Of a stretch of DNA of 64,000 nucleotides, positions 56,706-64,000 are shown piece after piece (within the stretch, counting starts at the first letter, position 1; the number at the start of each line of letters is the position of its first letter). Location: contig NZ_FNBB01000002.1 in the NCBI RefSeq assembly GCF_900102105.1, positions 620,001 through 684,000 of the forward strand, in the 5' to 3' direction. This DNA is from Agrobacterium pusense (GTDB taxonomy: Bacteria; Pseudomonadota; Alphaproteobacteria; Rhizobiales; Rhizobiaceae). A model generated the notes under the pieces. That model did not search any database. It saw nothing but the letters and a program-made list of their open reading frames with translations, and was not told the DNA's origin. Made by a program: the position numbers and the translations under genes.

Positions 56706-57074
56706 ATGAGTGATGCCTGGCCGACAGAGCTGCTTGTGTCGAAAGACCGGCGCGAATTGACCGTTTCCTTCGACGATGGAAGCGTTTACCGGCTGAAGGC
56801 CGAGATGCTGCGCGTGCTTTCGCCCTCGGCCGAAGTGCAGGGCCACGGGCCGGGACAAAAGGTCACGGTGCCGGGCAAACGCGATGTCGCCATCCGCTCC
56901 ATGGTCGCGACAGGCAACTATGCGGTGCGCATCGTTTTTGACGATGGCCATGACAGTGGCATTTACACCTGGAAATACCTGAAGGAACTGGGTGAGACCG
57001 GGGACAGGCTGTTTGCGGATTATGAACGGGAGCTCGCCGAAAAAGGCTTGAGCAGGGAGCCGCGGTACCGGTAG
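56706..57074 (+). CDS. DUF971 domain protein
   Basis: 122 residues. The pattern [40 protein letters not shown] and [20 protein letters not shown] matches DUF971, the GBBH-like N-terminal domain with a Zn-binding tendency. It is often found near Mrp/ApbC-type Fe-S assembly or Moco genes. It is divergent from moaA. No enzymatic role shown. Confidence 0.9.
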   Translation: MSDAWPTELLVSKDRRELTVSFDDGSVYRLKAEMLRVLSPSAEVQGHGPGQKVTVPGKRDVAIRSMVATGNYAVRIVFDDGHDSGIYTWKYLKELGETGDRLFADYERELAEKGLSREPRYR

Positions 57075-57162
57075 AGAAAACAGCGAGGGAGACGCCCTCG
57101 TGAGAATGATGGCAAAGGGGTCGAAGAACTGCTGCGTTTGGCAACGTTGTTGCATTCGCTCT

Positions 57163-57279
57163 TCGTCACCCCGGACTTGATCCGGGGTCCAGCGCGATCA
57201 AGTCCTTGATCGCGGGAGAGTCCTTTCACGGCGCAGACGCGCCGTGGCTGGATGCCGGATCTAGTCCGGCATGACGGAG
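57163..57279. repeat. Mosaic intergenic repeat, copy 8 (GATCAAG core)
   Basis: Arms GTCACCCCGGACTTGATCC and CCGGATCTAGTCCGGCATGA; core GATCAAGTCCTTGATCGCG; then GGCGCAGACGCGCC. Nearly identical to copy 3 up to the right arm. Confidence 0.93.
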
Positions 57280-57352
57280 GAAATGTTCTCGCGCGTTGCC
57301 GATAATCGGACGAGGGCAAAGCTCTTGTCTCACTATTTAAACGGGGTGGCGT

Positions 57353-59164
57353 GTGGCCGTAGAAGCAAACGGAAATGATCTGGCCCAGGTGGTCGTATTG
57401 CTGGCGGCAGGCGTTGTCGCCGCGCCGATCTTCAAGCGCATCGGCCTCGGCTCTGTGCTGGGTTATCTCGCAGCCGGCCTGGTGATCGGGCCTTACGGTC
57501 TTGGTTTCTTTTCCGATTCGCAGGCCATTTTGCACATAGCGGAACTCGGCGTGGTGATGTTCCTGTTCATTATCGGCCTTGAAATGCAGCCGTCGCGGCT
57601 GTGGTCCATGCGGCAGGATATTTTCGGGCTCGGCGCATTGCAGGTGCTGGTTTGCATGGGCGGCCTGACGTTGATCGGGGTCGGCCTCGGCTTCCCTGTC
57701 ATCATGTCCTTCGTCGCTGGCACGGGCTTCGTGCTGACGTCGACGGCGATCGTCATGCAGATGCTGCAGGAGCGCAACAGCATGTCCAGCCTGAAAGGGC
57801 AGCGCATCATCGCCATCCTGCTGTTCGAGGATCTGGCCATCGTTCCGCTGCTGGCGCTCGTCGCCTTCCTCGGTTCGGGCGGGGAAGATGTCACGGCGTC
57901 GGAGCGCTGGGTTTCCGTCGGCATTGCGCTTGCCGCCGTCGGTGCGCTCATCCTTGCCGGACGTTATCTGCTCAACCCGTTCTTCCGCCTGCTGGCGGCC
58001 TCCGGTGCGCGCGAGGTGATGACGGCTGCTGCGCTGCTGGTGGTGCTGGGTTCGGCGCTTCTGATGCAGGTCAGCGGCCTTTCCATGGCGATGGGCGCTT
58101 TCCTGGCCGGCGTGCTGCTGTCGGAATCCTCCTTCCGCCATCAGCTGGAGGCGGATATCGAGCCGTTTCGCGGCATTCTGCTCGGCCTGTTCTTCCTCGG
58201 CGTCGGCATGGCGATCGATCTTGCCGTCATTGCCTCCAACTGGCAATTGGTGTTGGTCAGTGTCGCCGGATACATGCTGCTCAAGGCCTTCCTCATCTAT
58301 GGCGTGGCGCGGGCGCTCGGCACCACCAGGCGTGAAAGCCTGGAACGGGCGGTGCTGATGGCGCAGGGCGGCGAATTCGCCTTCGTGCTCTATTCGGCGG
58401 CTGTCAGCGCCGGCATTCTCGACCGGGAGGCCAATGCCATCCTGACGGCGACGATCATCATCTCCATGGTCCTGACGCCGCTGATGGTCATCCTGCATGA
58501 CCGGCTGGTGCCGGCGGCGGTGCCCAATACTGACGATCTCGACGTGCCTGAAAATGTCGAGGGCAGCATTCTCCTGATCGGTTTCGGACGTTTCGGCCAG
58601 ATCGTCAGCCAGCCGCTTCTGGCGCGCGGTTACACGCTGTCTTTGATCGACAAGGATGCCGACTTCGTGCGCGATGCGGCGGAATTCGGTTTCAAGGTCT
58701 ATTATGGCGATGGCTCGCGGGCGGAAATCCTCCATGCCGCCGGCGCCAGCACGGCGCGTGCTGTTCTCATCTGCGTCGACGACAAGGAAGCAGCCGTCCG
58801 GATCGCGGAGATCGTCAAGCATGAATTCCCGCTGGTTCCGGTTCTCGCCCGCGCCTATGACCGTGGCCATGCCATCGATCTGCTGAAGGCCGGCGTGGAT
58901 TACCAGATTCGCGAGACGCTGGAATCGGCGCTGAATTTCAGCGAGGAGGTTCTGGGCGCCATGGGCGAGGAGCGGGAAGACGCCGCCCGTCTGGTGGAGG
59001 AATTCCGCGACCGCGACGAGGAGCGTTTCGCCATGGAGGTCGTCGGCGGCATTTATGCCGGCCGTTCGCTGATCCGTGGCAACGCCCAGCCAGCCGATCT
59101 CGTCGCCGCGCGCACGGCGCGTGAGCGGGCGGAGCGGGAAAAGGCGGAAGCGGCGGAAGAGTAA
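57353..59164 (+). CDS. Kef-type monovalent cation:proton antiporter with TrkA-N domain (CPA2)
   Basis: 603 residues from a GTG with a GGGGTGG site. The N-terminal half is a 12-helix Na+/H+ exchanger domain (FKRIGLGSVLGYLAAGLVIG, FLFIIGLEMQPSRLW). The C-terminal Rossmann domain begins ILLIGFGRFGQIVSQPLLAR (about 402) and reads YYGDGSRAEILHAAGA. It looks like the KefB/KefC group, glutathione-gated K+ efflux in enteric bacteria. No KefF/KefG partner is adjacent. The C-tail is Glu/Arg-rich. Confidence 0.92.
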   Translation: MAVEANGNDLAQVVVLLAAGVVAAPIFKRIGLGSVLGYLAAGLVIGPYGLGFFSDSQAILHIAELGVVMFLFIIGLEMQPSRLWSMRQDIFGLGALQVLVCMGGLTLIGVGLGFPVIMSFVAGTGFVLTSTAIVMQMLQERNSMSSLKGQRIIAILLFEDLAIVPLLALVAFLGSGGEDVTASERWVSVGIALAAVGALILAGRYLLNPFFRLLAASGAREVMTAAALLVVLGSALLMQVSGLSMAMGAFLAGVLLSESSFRHQLEADIEPFRGILLGLFFLGVGMAIDLAVIASNWQLVLVSVAGYMLLKAFLIYGVARALGTTRRESLERAVLMAQGGEFAFVLYSAAVSAGILDREANAILTATIIISMVLTPLMVILHDRLVPAAVPNTDDLDVPENVEGSILLIGFGRFGQIVSQPLLARGYTLSLIDKDADFVRDAAEFGFKVYYGDGSRAEILHAAGASTARAVLICVDDKEAAVRIAEIVKHEFPLVPVLARAYDRGHAIDLLKAGVDYQIRETLESALNFSEEVLGAMGEEREDAARLVEEFRDRDEERFAMEVVGGIYAGRSLIRGNAQPADLVAARTARERAEREKAEAAEE

Positions 59165-59215
59165 GGGATTGCGCCCGGTGGTGTCGCAGGGTGATTTCGA
59201 GGGATAGGAACTGAC

Positions 59216-59824
59216 ATGACGATCATTCGCACGGTCGAGGAATTGAAGGCCATCTATGACGGCACGAGCGAGGCATCCATCGCCAAGGTGACAGCCGCGC
59301 TGACGGCCGAATACAGGCTGATGATCGAAACGTCACCGTTTCTCGCTCTGGCGACGGTAGGGCCGGAGGGCATGGACTGTTCACCGCGCGGCGACAAGGG
59401 CGGTGTGGTGCGCGTGGACGATGACAAGACCGTGCTGCTACCGGACTGGCGCGGCAATAACCGCGTGGATTCGCTTCTCAACATCGTGCGGGATCCGCGC
59501 GTGGCGCTGATGTTCCTGATCCCCGGCTCGAATACGACCATGCGCATCAATGGCCGCGCCTTGGTTTCCGTTGACCCCACGTTGTTGCAGAGCTTCGAGA
59601 TGGATGGCAAACATCCGCGCACCGTCATCGTGGTCACGATCGACGAAGTCTATTTCCAGTGTGCACGGGCGCTGATGCGGTCTGAATTGTGGAATCCCGA
59701 CAATTTTGTCGACCCGTCGTCGCTTCCGACGCCGGGTCTGCTGCTCAAGGCGGCCAAGGCGGAATTCGATCAGGAGACCTATGATCGCGAATGGGCGGCG
59801 CGCGCGGCGAAGACGATGTGGTGA
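59216..59824 (+). CDS. Pyridoxamine 5'-phosphate oxidase-family FMN protein
   Basis: 202 residues. Split-barrel flavin fold: PFLALATVGPEGMDCSPRGD, DDKTVLLPDWRGNNRVDSLL and PRVALMFLIPGSNTTMRING followed by RALVS. This layout resembles the MSMEG_1061-type PPOX subfamily (FMN-dependent, about 200 residues) rather than true PdxH. An AGGAAC site precedes the ATG. Substrate unknown. Confidence 0.88.
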   Translation: MTIIRTVEELKAIYDGTSEASIAKVTAALTAEYRLMIETSPFLALATVGPEGMDCSPRGDKGGVVRVDDDKTVLLPDWRGNNRVDSLLNIVRDPRVALMFLIPGSNTTMRINGRALVSVDPTLLQSFEMDGKHPRTVIVVTIDEVYFQCARALMRSELWNPDNFVDPSSLPTPGLLLKAAKAEFDQETYDREWAARAAKTMW

Positions 59825-59837
59825 GGCTTCCCCTCTC

Positions 59838-59870
59838 GCCCTCATTCCTATGCTTGTCAGGAATGAGGGC
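59838..59870. terminator. Bidirectional hairpin derived from a repeat arm
   Basis: 12-bp stem GCCCTCATTCCT/AGGAATGAGGGC with a 9-nt loop, located between the convergent PPOX and GGDEF genes. It resembles the TTCCTGTGCTTGTCA arm of copies 2 and 4, so it is probably a repeat fragment doing duty as a terminator. Confidence 0.5.
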
Positions 59871-59917
59871 GGGGACAGCGCTGTGTTTTTAATGCGCCCA
59901 AATCGGCGCAATTTGCC

Positions 59918-60988
59918 TCAAGTCCGATAAATCAGCCAGTTTTTGCCGGTATAGTTCTTCTGCATACCGTCCTCGTAGAAGACCGAGCGGTTCCGGCCGG
60001 TTTCCTTGGCGTGGTAGAGCGCCGTATCCGCATGGGCGTAAAGTTCGGTCGGATTGGTGGCCTGCGCGGCAGCGGCAAAACCGATCGAGATCGTTACCGT
60101 GCCGTAATCCGCGCCTGATCTCGAATTGCGGAAGGGTGTGCTCTCCAGCGACAGGCGGATGCGCTCGCACATCACCATGACTTCCTCCGGCGTATTGCCG
60201 TCGAGAATGATGGCGAATTCCTCGCCGCCGCTTCTGGCGACGAAGCCGTCCTTGCGGACATTCGCCCGAATGACCGAAGCGACGGTAGCCAGAATCTTGT
60301 CGCCTACCGGATGGCCGAACGTGTCGTTGATCCGCTTGAAGTGATCGATATCGAGCAGGACGAGCGACGTATATTGCAGGCCGATGGAGGTATCATAAAC
60401 GGTTGCCAGCCGGTCGTCGAAAGCCCGCCGGTTGGAAAGGCGGGTCAGCGAATCGGTATTGGCGATGCGCTTGTATTCATCCAGCTCCAGGCGCACCTGG
60501 TGCATTTCCTCGGCATGGCGGTTGACGTCGTTGAACGCCTTTTCGCCGTCGATGATCTTCGAGCCGGTGGCCTCGGCCAGCAACGCAATTGCGTTTCTCA
60601 GAATATTGCTGCTGGCGGCATTCTTGTCATCGATACGCTGCCGCGTCTCGCCGAGGATCCTGTTGTAGTTCTCGATGGAGGATTGTTCCCGCCGTAAGGT
60701 CCCCAGAAGGGCTTCCAGTTCGCGTCGCAGCTTTTCATGCGCATCGTCGATGAAGCGCGCGGGACCGCCATCACCGTAACGCGCGGATAGCTCGTCCAGA
60801 TCGTCCTGCGTCACCCGGTTTCCCAGCGCCGCCAGATCCTTGGTCAGCGCAGGGTTCGAACCGATATAGGCTTCGTAGAAAAGGCTGTAGTTGCGCGGGA
60901 TCGGCGAAACACCCATGCTCCGCATGGCGTGGGCAATCTGCCCGGCAATGTCGGGTCCCGTGGTCTTGGGCGTGGATGCCGTGTTCAT
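59918..60988 (-). CDS. dgcB: GGDEF diguanylate cyclase
   Basis: 356 residues from the ATG at 60988 (GGAG 7 nt upstream). No signal or membrane span. The N-terminal half (about 10-175) is helical and could be a sensor or coiled-coil dimerisation region. The GGDEF domain (about 180-345) has LTRLSNRRAFDDRLATVYDT, LLDIDHFKRINDTFGHPVGD and the active-site SGGEEF motif. It makes cyclic di-GMP. The gene order around exoR matches, from memory, A. tumefaciens C58 dgcB, one of the cyclases linked to attachment. The symbol is tentative. Confidence 0.82.
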   Translation of the reverse strand: MNTASTPKTTGPDIAGQIAHAMRSMGVSPIPRNYSLFYEAYIGSNPALTKDLAALGNRVTQDDLDELSARYGDGGPARFIDDAHEKLRRELEALLGTLRREQSSIENYNRILGETRQRIDDKNAASSNILRNAIALLAEATGSKIIDGEKAFNDVNRHAEEMHQVRLELDEYKRIANTDSLTRLSNRRAFDDRLATVYDTSIGLQYTSLVLLDIDHFKRINDTFGHPVGDKILATVASVIRANVRKDGFVARSGGEEFAIILDGNTPEEVMVMCERIRLSLESTPFRNSRSGADYGTVTISIGFAAAAQATNPTELYAHADTALYHAKETGRNRSVFYEDGMQKNYTGKNWLIYRT

Positions 60989-61486
60989 CAAGAAACTCCA
61001 GTGAGTCTGCTTATAGACTATGATTATTATTATGGAGGCTGTTTTGAAAATCTTAATTTATGGAGAACTAATTTTTATTGCAGGAAATTCTATTTTGTAC
61101 GATTTTTATCTTATTTAATTGATAATTATAAGTAATTTTCATTTTTTGAAATTTCCGGAATTTTTGACCTCTACTATCCGCCTTGGTGACAGTTTCGCAT
61201 TTATTCTGTCAATCCCGATAACGCTTTGCAGCTGATTTATTTTGGCACAGCAACGCGATTCGTGGAGAGGAAAAAAGCTCAAGGGGTGGGGAATTTCCAT
61301 TCGCCAAGACATGGTTTTGGGTGCGCCGATATTTGTCGGCCGCCTTCCAAAGGCGTAACGTTACAGTTTGTCTGGCGGACCTGAGGGGATTGAACGCGGC
61401 GCCGTTCCGGGCGATGTCAGCAGGCGGGTGTACAAATGCCTCATCCGAGTGCCGTGAAAGCGTGTTGTCTACGTTTGGCTGCGGGT
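60989..61486. other. 498-bp gap between the diguanylate cyclase and moeA
   Basis: The part next to the cyclase (about 61015-61160) is extremely AT-rich for this genome, and the rest is ordinary. No protein gene is supported. In several rhizobia lexA follows moeA; nothing resembling lexA is here. Confidence 0.5.
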
Positions 61487-62704
61487 TCAGGCCCTGAGTT
61501 TGATGACCGGGCATTCGGCCCCGGCGTCAGCCTGCGGCGCATGGGGAGGGCGTATGATGAGGACGTCGGAATGGGCGAGGATGTTCATCATGGATGAATC
61601 CTGTCTGGCGTAAGGCTCCGCCACGACCACGCCGCCTTGACCGCTAACCAGGCGGGCGCGAAGATAATCCTGGCGGTGGTCGTTGGCCTTCAGCGCCGTC
61701 GCGGTTCTTGCGGTCGCGATGCGTTGCGGGGGCAGGTGCCGGCCAATCCGGCTGACCAAGGGTTCAAGGAAAAGCAGACCGCAAACGAGACTGGCCACGG
61801 GGTTTCCGGGCAGGCCGAGAACCTGCATGCTGCCGATGGAGCCCACCATCAGCGGTTTTCCCGGGCGCATGGCGATGCGCCAGAAATCGAGCTGCATGCC
61901 CTCCGCCTTCAATGCAGCCTGCACCAGATCGTGGTCTCCGACGGAGGCGCCGCCGAGTGTCACCAGCACATCAACCTTCGCCGCAACGGCCTCGCCGATG
62001 GCGGCGCGGATCAGCGCGTCATCATCGGGGATAATGCCGAGATCCAGTACCTCTGCACCGGCCTTGCGGGCCAGCGCGGCGACGCCGAAGGTGTTGGACG
62101 CGATGATCTGCGCCGGCTGCGGAACGCTTCCAGGCGGCAGCAACTCGTCGCCGGTGGCAAGGATGGCGATGCGTGGCCTGCGATAGACGGTAAGCGTGGC
62201 GTGGTTCGTCGCCGCCGCCAGCGTGAGATCGGCAAAGCCGAGTTCCCTTCCAGCCTCCAGCACCGTTTCGCCTTTGGTGAAATCCTGCCCGCGCGGTCGG
62301 ATATGTCGCCCTGCGGTGACATCGAAGGCCGTGCGGATCTTTCCGCCTTCCAGGACTTCGGCATCCTCCTGAATGAGGATCGTATCCGCACCCTGCGGCA
62401 CGGGCGCGCCGGTGAAGATGCGCACCGCCTGTCCTTCACCCACCGTACCGGCAAAAGCATGACCGGCGGCGGCCTGGCCGATGACGGTGAGGACCGAGCC
62501 GATGGCCGGTGCATCGGCGCTGCGCAATGCATAACCGTCCATGGCTGAGGCATCGAAGGGGGGCTGGGTGAGGCTTGCGATGAGATCGACCGAGAGAACG
62601 CGGCCGTCGCATTCGGCGAGCGGCAGCGTTTCGGTGTCGGTGACCGGAACCGCTGCGTCCAGAAGGCGCGCGATGGCCTCATCCACGGGCAGCAGCGGCT
62701 TCAT
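61487..62704 (-). CDS. moeA: Molybdopterin molybdenumtransferase MoeA
   Basis: 405 residues. Domains in order: N-terminal beta domain with PPFDASAMDGYALR, the MPT-binding domain with ATGDELLPPG and VDVLVTLGGASVGDHDLVQA, and a C-terminal beta-barrel. It inserts molybdate into adenylated molybdopterin. It abuts moaC with no gap and is the last gene of trpC-moaC-moeA. Confidence 0.96.
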   Translation of the reverse strand: MKPLLPVDEAIARLLDAAVPVTDTETLPLAECDGRVLSVDLIASLTQPPFDASAMDGYALRSADAPAIGSVLTVIGQAAAGHAFAGTVGEGQAVRIFTGAPVPQGADTILIQEDAEVLEGGKIRTAFDVTAGRHIRPRGQDFTKGETVLEAGRELGFADLTLAAATNHATLTVYRRPRIAILATGDELLPPGSVPQPAQIIASNTFGVAALARKAGAEVLDLGIIPDDDALIRAAIGEAVAAKVDVLVTLGGASVGDHDLVQAALKAEGMQLDFWRIAMRPGKPLMVGSIGSMQVLGLPGNPVASLVCGLLFLEPLVSRIGRHLPPQRIATARTATALKANDHRQDYLRARLVSGQGGVVVAEPYARQDSSMMNILAHSDVLIIRPPHAPQADAGAECPVIKLRA

Positions 62705-63211
62705 TCAGTTCTCCTGTCGCCCGAAATCGCTGGCTTTGAAATCACCGGATTTGCCGCCGCTCTTTTCAAGCAGGCGGATATTGATGATCTCCATCGCCTT
62801 GTCGGCGGCCTTTGCCATGTCATAGATCGTCAGGCAGGCGATGGAGACGGCGGTCAGCGCTTCCATTTCCACGCCGGTCTTGCCCGACAGCTTCACCCTG
62901 GCCTCAACGCGGAGGCCGGGCAGGGTGGCATCTTCGGTGATGTCCACCGCCACCTTGGTCAGCATCAGCGGGTGGCAGAGCGGAATGAGATTGGCGGTCT
63001 GCTTTGCGGCCATGATGCCGGCCAGCCGTGCGGTGCCGATGACATCGCCCTTCTTGGTGTTGCCGTCGTGGATAAGCGCCAGCGTTTCCGGCTTCATTTT
63101 CACGAAGCCTTCGGCCACCGCAACACGCACGGTTTCCGCCTTGTCGCCAACATCGACCATATGCGCTTCACCGGCCGCGTCGATATGGGTGAGCTTCTGG
63201 GCGTCGCTCAT
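62705..63211 (-). CDS. moaC: Cyclic pyranopterin monophosphate synthase MoaC
   Basis: 168 residues. The signature [20 protein letters not shown] followed by [13 protein letters not shown] and the [20 protein letters not shown] block are the MoaC active site and dimer region. It works just after MoaA in making the precursor Z. It starts 6 nt after trpC and ends right at the moeA start. Confidence 0.97.
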   Translation of the reverse strand: MSDAQKLTHIDAAGEAHMVDVGDKAETVRVAVAEGFVKMKPETLALIHDGNTKKGDVIGTARLAGIMAAKQTANLIPLCHPLMLTKVAVDITEDATLPGLRVEARVKLSGKTGVEMEALTAVSIACLTIYDMAKAADKAMEIINIRLLEKSGGKSGDFKASDFGRQEN

Positions 63212-63217
63212 CCGGGT

Positions 63218-64000
63218 TTATTCCGCTGCCAGAATGCCGGACTGGCCCGTCAGCAGCGCCTTGGTGGCCGCCGTCACATCGTCCTTGCGCATCAGGCTTT
63301 CACCGACGAGGAAGGTGCTGATGCCGCTTTTTTTCAGGCGCTGGCAATCCTCGAAGGTGAAGATGCCGCTTTCGCCCACCAGCAGCCTGTCGGCGGGCAC
63401 CAGTCCCGCCAGCCTTTCGCTGGTTTCGAGGCCAACCTCGAAAGTGCGGAGATTACGATTGTTGATGCCGAAAAGCGGCGAGTCGAGCTTCAGCGCCCGT
63501 TCCGTTTCCTCTTCGTCGTGCACTTCGATCAGCACATCCATGCCAAGCGCGAAAGCCTCGTATTCCAGCCGTTTCGCGTCGTCATCCGACAGCGAGGCCA
63601 TGATGAGGAGAATGCAGTCCGCGCCCCAGGCGCGGGCTTCGTGCACCTGATAGGTGTCGAACATGAAATCCTTGCGCAGCGCGGGCAGGGCGCAGGCATT
63701 GCGGGCGGCGGTCAGGAATTCCGGAGCGCCTTGAAAGCTCGGCCTGTCTGTCAGGACAGAAAGACATGCAGCGCCGCCAGCCTCATAGGCCGCAGCCAGC
63801 GCCGGCGGATCGAAATCGGGGCGGATGAGGCCCTTGGAGGGGCTGGCCTTCTTGATTTCGGCGATAAGGCCGAACTTGCCCTCGGCCTGCTTTGTTTTCA
63901 GCGCCCTGTAAAAACCGCGGGGCGCGCTCTGGTCGGCAGCCATGGCCTTCAGATCGGCCAGTGAAACCTTCGCCTTGGCGGCGGCGATTTCTTCGAGCTT
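63218..64000 (-). CDS. trpC: Indole-3-glycerol-phosphate synthase, N-terminus beyond window
   Basis: The 261 codons in the window continue in frame to the right edge, so the first dozen residues or so are missing. TIM-barrel motifs: [79 protein letters not shown] and [10 protein letters not shown]. It makes indole-3-glycerol phosphate in tryptophan synthesis. It heads the moaC-moeA run on this strand, a common rhizobial arrangement. Confidence 0.96.
   Translation of the reverse strand, partial: KLEEIAAAKAKVSLADLKAMAADQSAPRGFYRALKTKQAEGKFGLIAEIKKASPSKGLIRPDFDPPALAAAYEAGGAACLSVLTDRPSFQGAPEFLTAARNACALPALRKDFMFDTYQVHEARAWGADCILLIMASLSDDDAKRLEYEAFALGMDVLIEVHDEEETERALKLDSPLFGINNRNLRTFEVGLETSERLAGLVPADRLLVGESGIFTFEDCQRLKKSGISTFLVGESLMRKDDVTAATKALLTGQSGILAAE

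Noticed and set aside
57020..58870. 616-codon minus-strand frame across the antiporter
   Set aside because: Antisense shadow with very high Gln/His/Asp content; the plus-strand protein is well supported.
59204..59218. GGAAC near the start of the PPOX gene as a promoter
   Set aside because: It overlaps the ribosome site and the start codon.

Overview
The window is about 64 kb of ordinary high-GC alphaproteobacterial chromosome, almost certainly from Agrobacterium (Rhizobium radiobacter group) or a very close Rhizobiaceae relative. The pointers are a periplasmic Sel1-repeat protein that reads as ExoR, a DUF2497/PopZ polar organiser beside valS, an adenosylcobalamin-dependent NrdJ, a scpA-scpB-tatABC-serS-surE-pcm-nlpD block, and short mosaic palindromic repeats between genes. 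Both edges cut genes: folE at the left (minus strand) and trpC at the right (minus strand). I see no prophage, insertion sequence, CRISPR array or rRNA operon; there is one tRNA (Cys).

Layout. 0-8 kb: folE (partial), a divergent IscU-like protein, yidD, a DUF1697 gene, thrS with its terminator, a secreted unknown, a nitroreductase/flavin-reductase pair and a DUF2336 protein. 8-15 kb: acetyltransferase, AI-2E-type permease, a fused ABC exporter, a small stress-type membrane protein, a glyoxalase-fold protein, mntH, and a BrnT toxin paired with an XRE-type antitoxin. 15-23 kb: nrdJ with tandem NrdR-like boxes upstream, gpt, a double-domain UspA protein, a CinA/MoaB-fold protein and wrbA. 23.5-25.5 kb: an accessory island of very small genes (two 29-residue and one 34-residue single-span peptides, a DUF982 protein, a small lipoprotein, a DUF3309 protein). 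Several have promoters of the EcfG/RpoE2 general-stress type.

25.7-38 kb: tRNA-Cys, a PIMT-like methyltransferase, popZ, valS, a FadL-family outer-membrane protein, exoR, xthA, erpA, dgt and argS. 39-52 kb: the envelope and division block, SPOR protein, nagZ, scpA-scpB, tatABC, serS, surE-pcm and a LysM/LytM lipoprotein in the order familiar from the gammaproteobacterial surE-pcm-nlpD region. 52-64 kb: molybdenum-cofactor genes in two clusters (DMT permease-MFS-mobA-mobB with moaA upstream; trpC-moaC-moeA), separated by a DUF971 gene, a Kef-type antiporter, a PPOX protein and a GGDEF diguanylate cyclase. The cyclase and moeA are separated by a gap whose cyclase-proximal part is strikingly AT-rich.

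The most interesting signals are (1) four matches to the GGAAC...TT general-stress promoter in front of tiny envelope genes, two of those genes being too short for normal ORF calling; (2) a family of about 115-bp intergenic elements built from exchangeable palindromic modules; (3) tandem NrdR-like boxes at nrdJ; and (4) proteins that lack the expected catalytic or ligand residues (IscU-like and LytM/NlpD-like). Assignments rest on reading motifs and on memory of the families; no searches were run.
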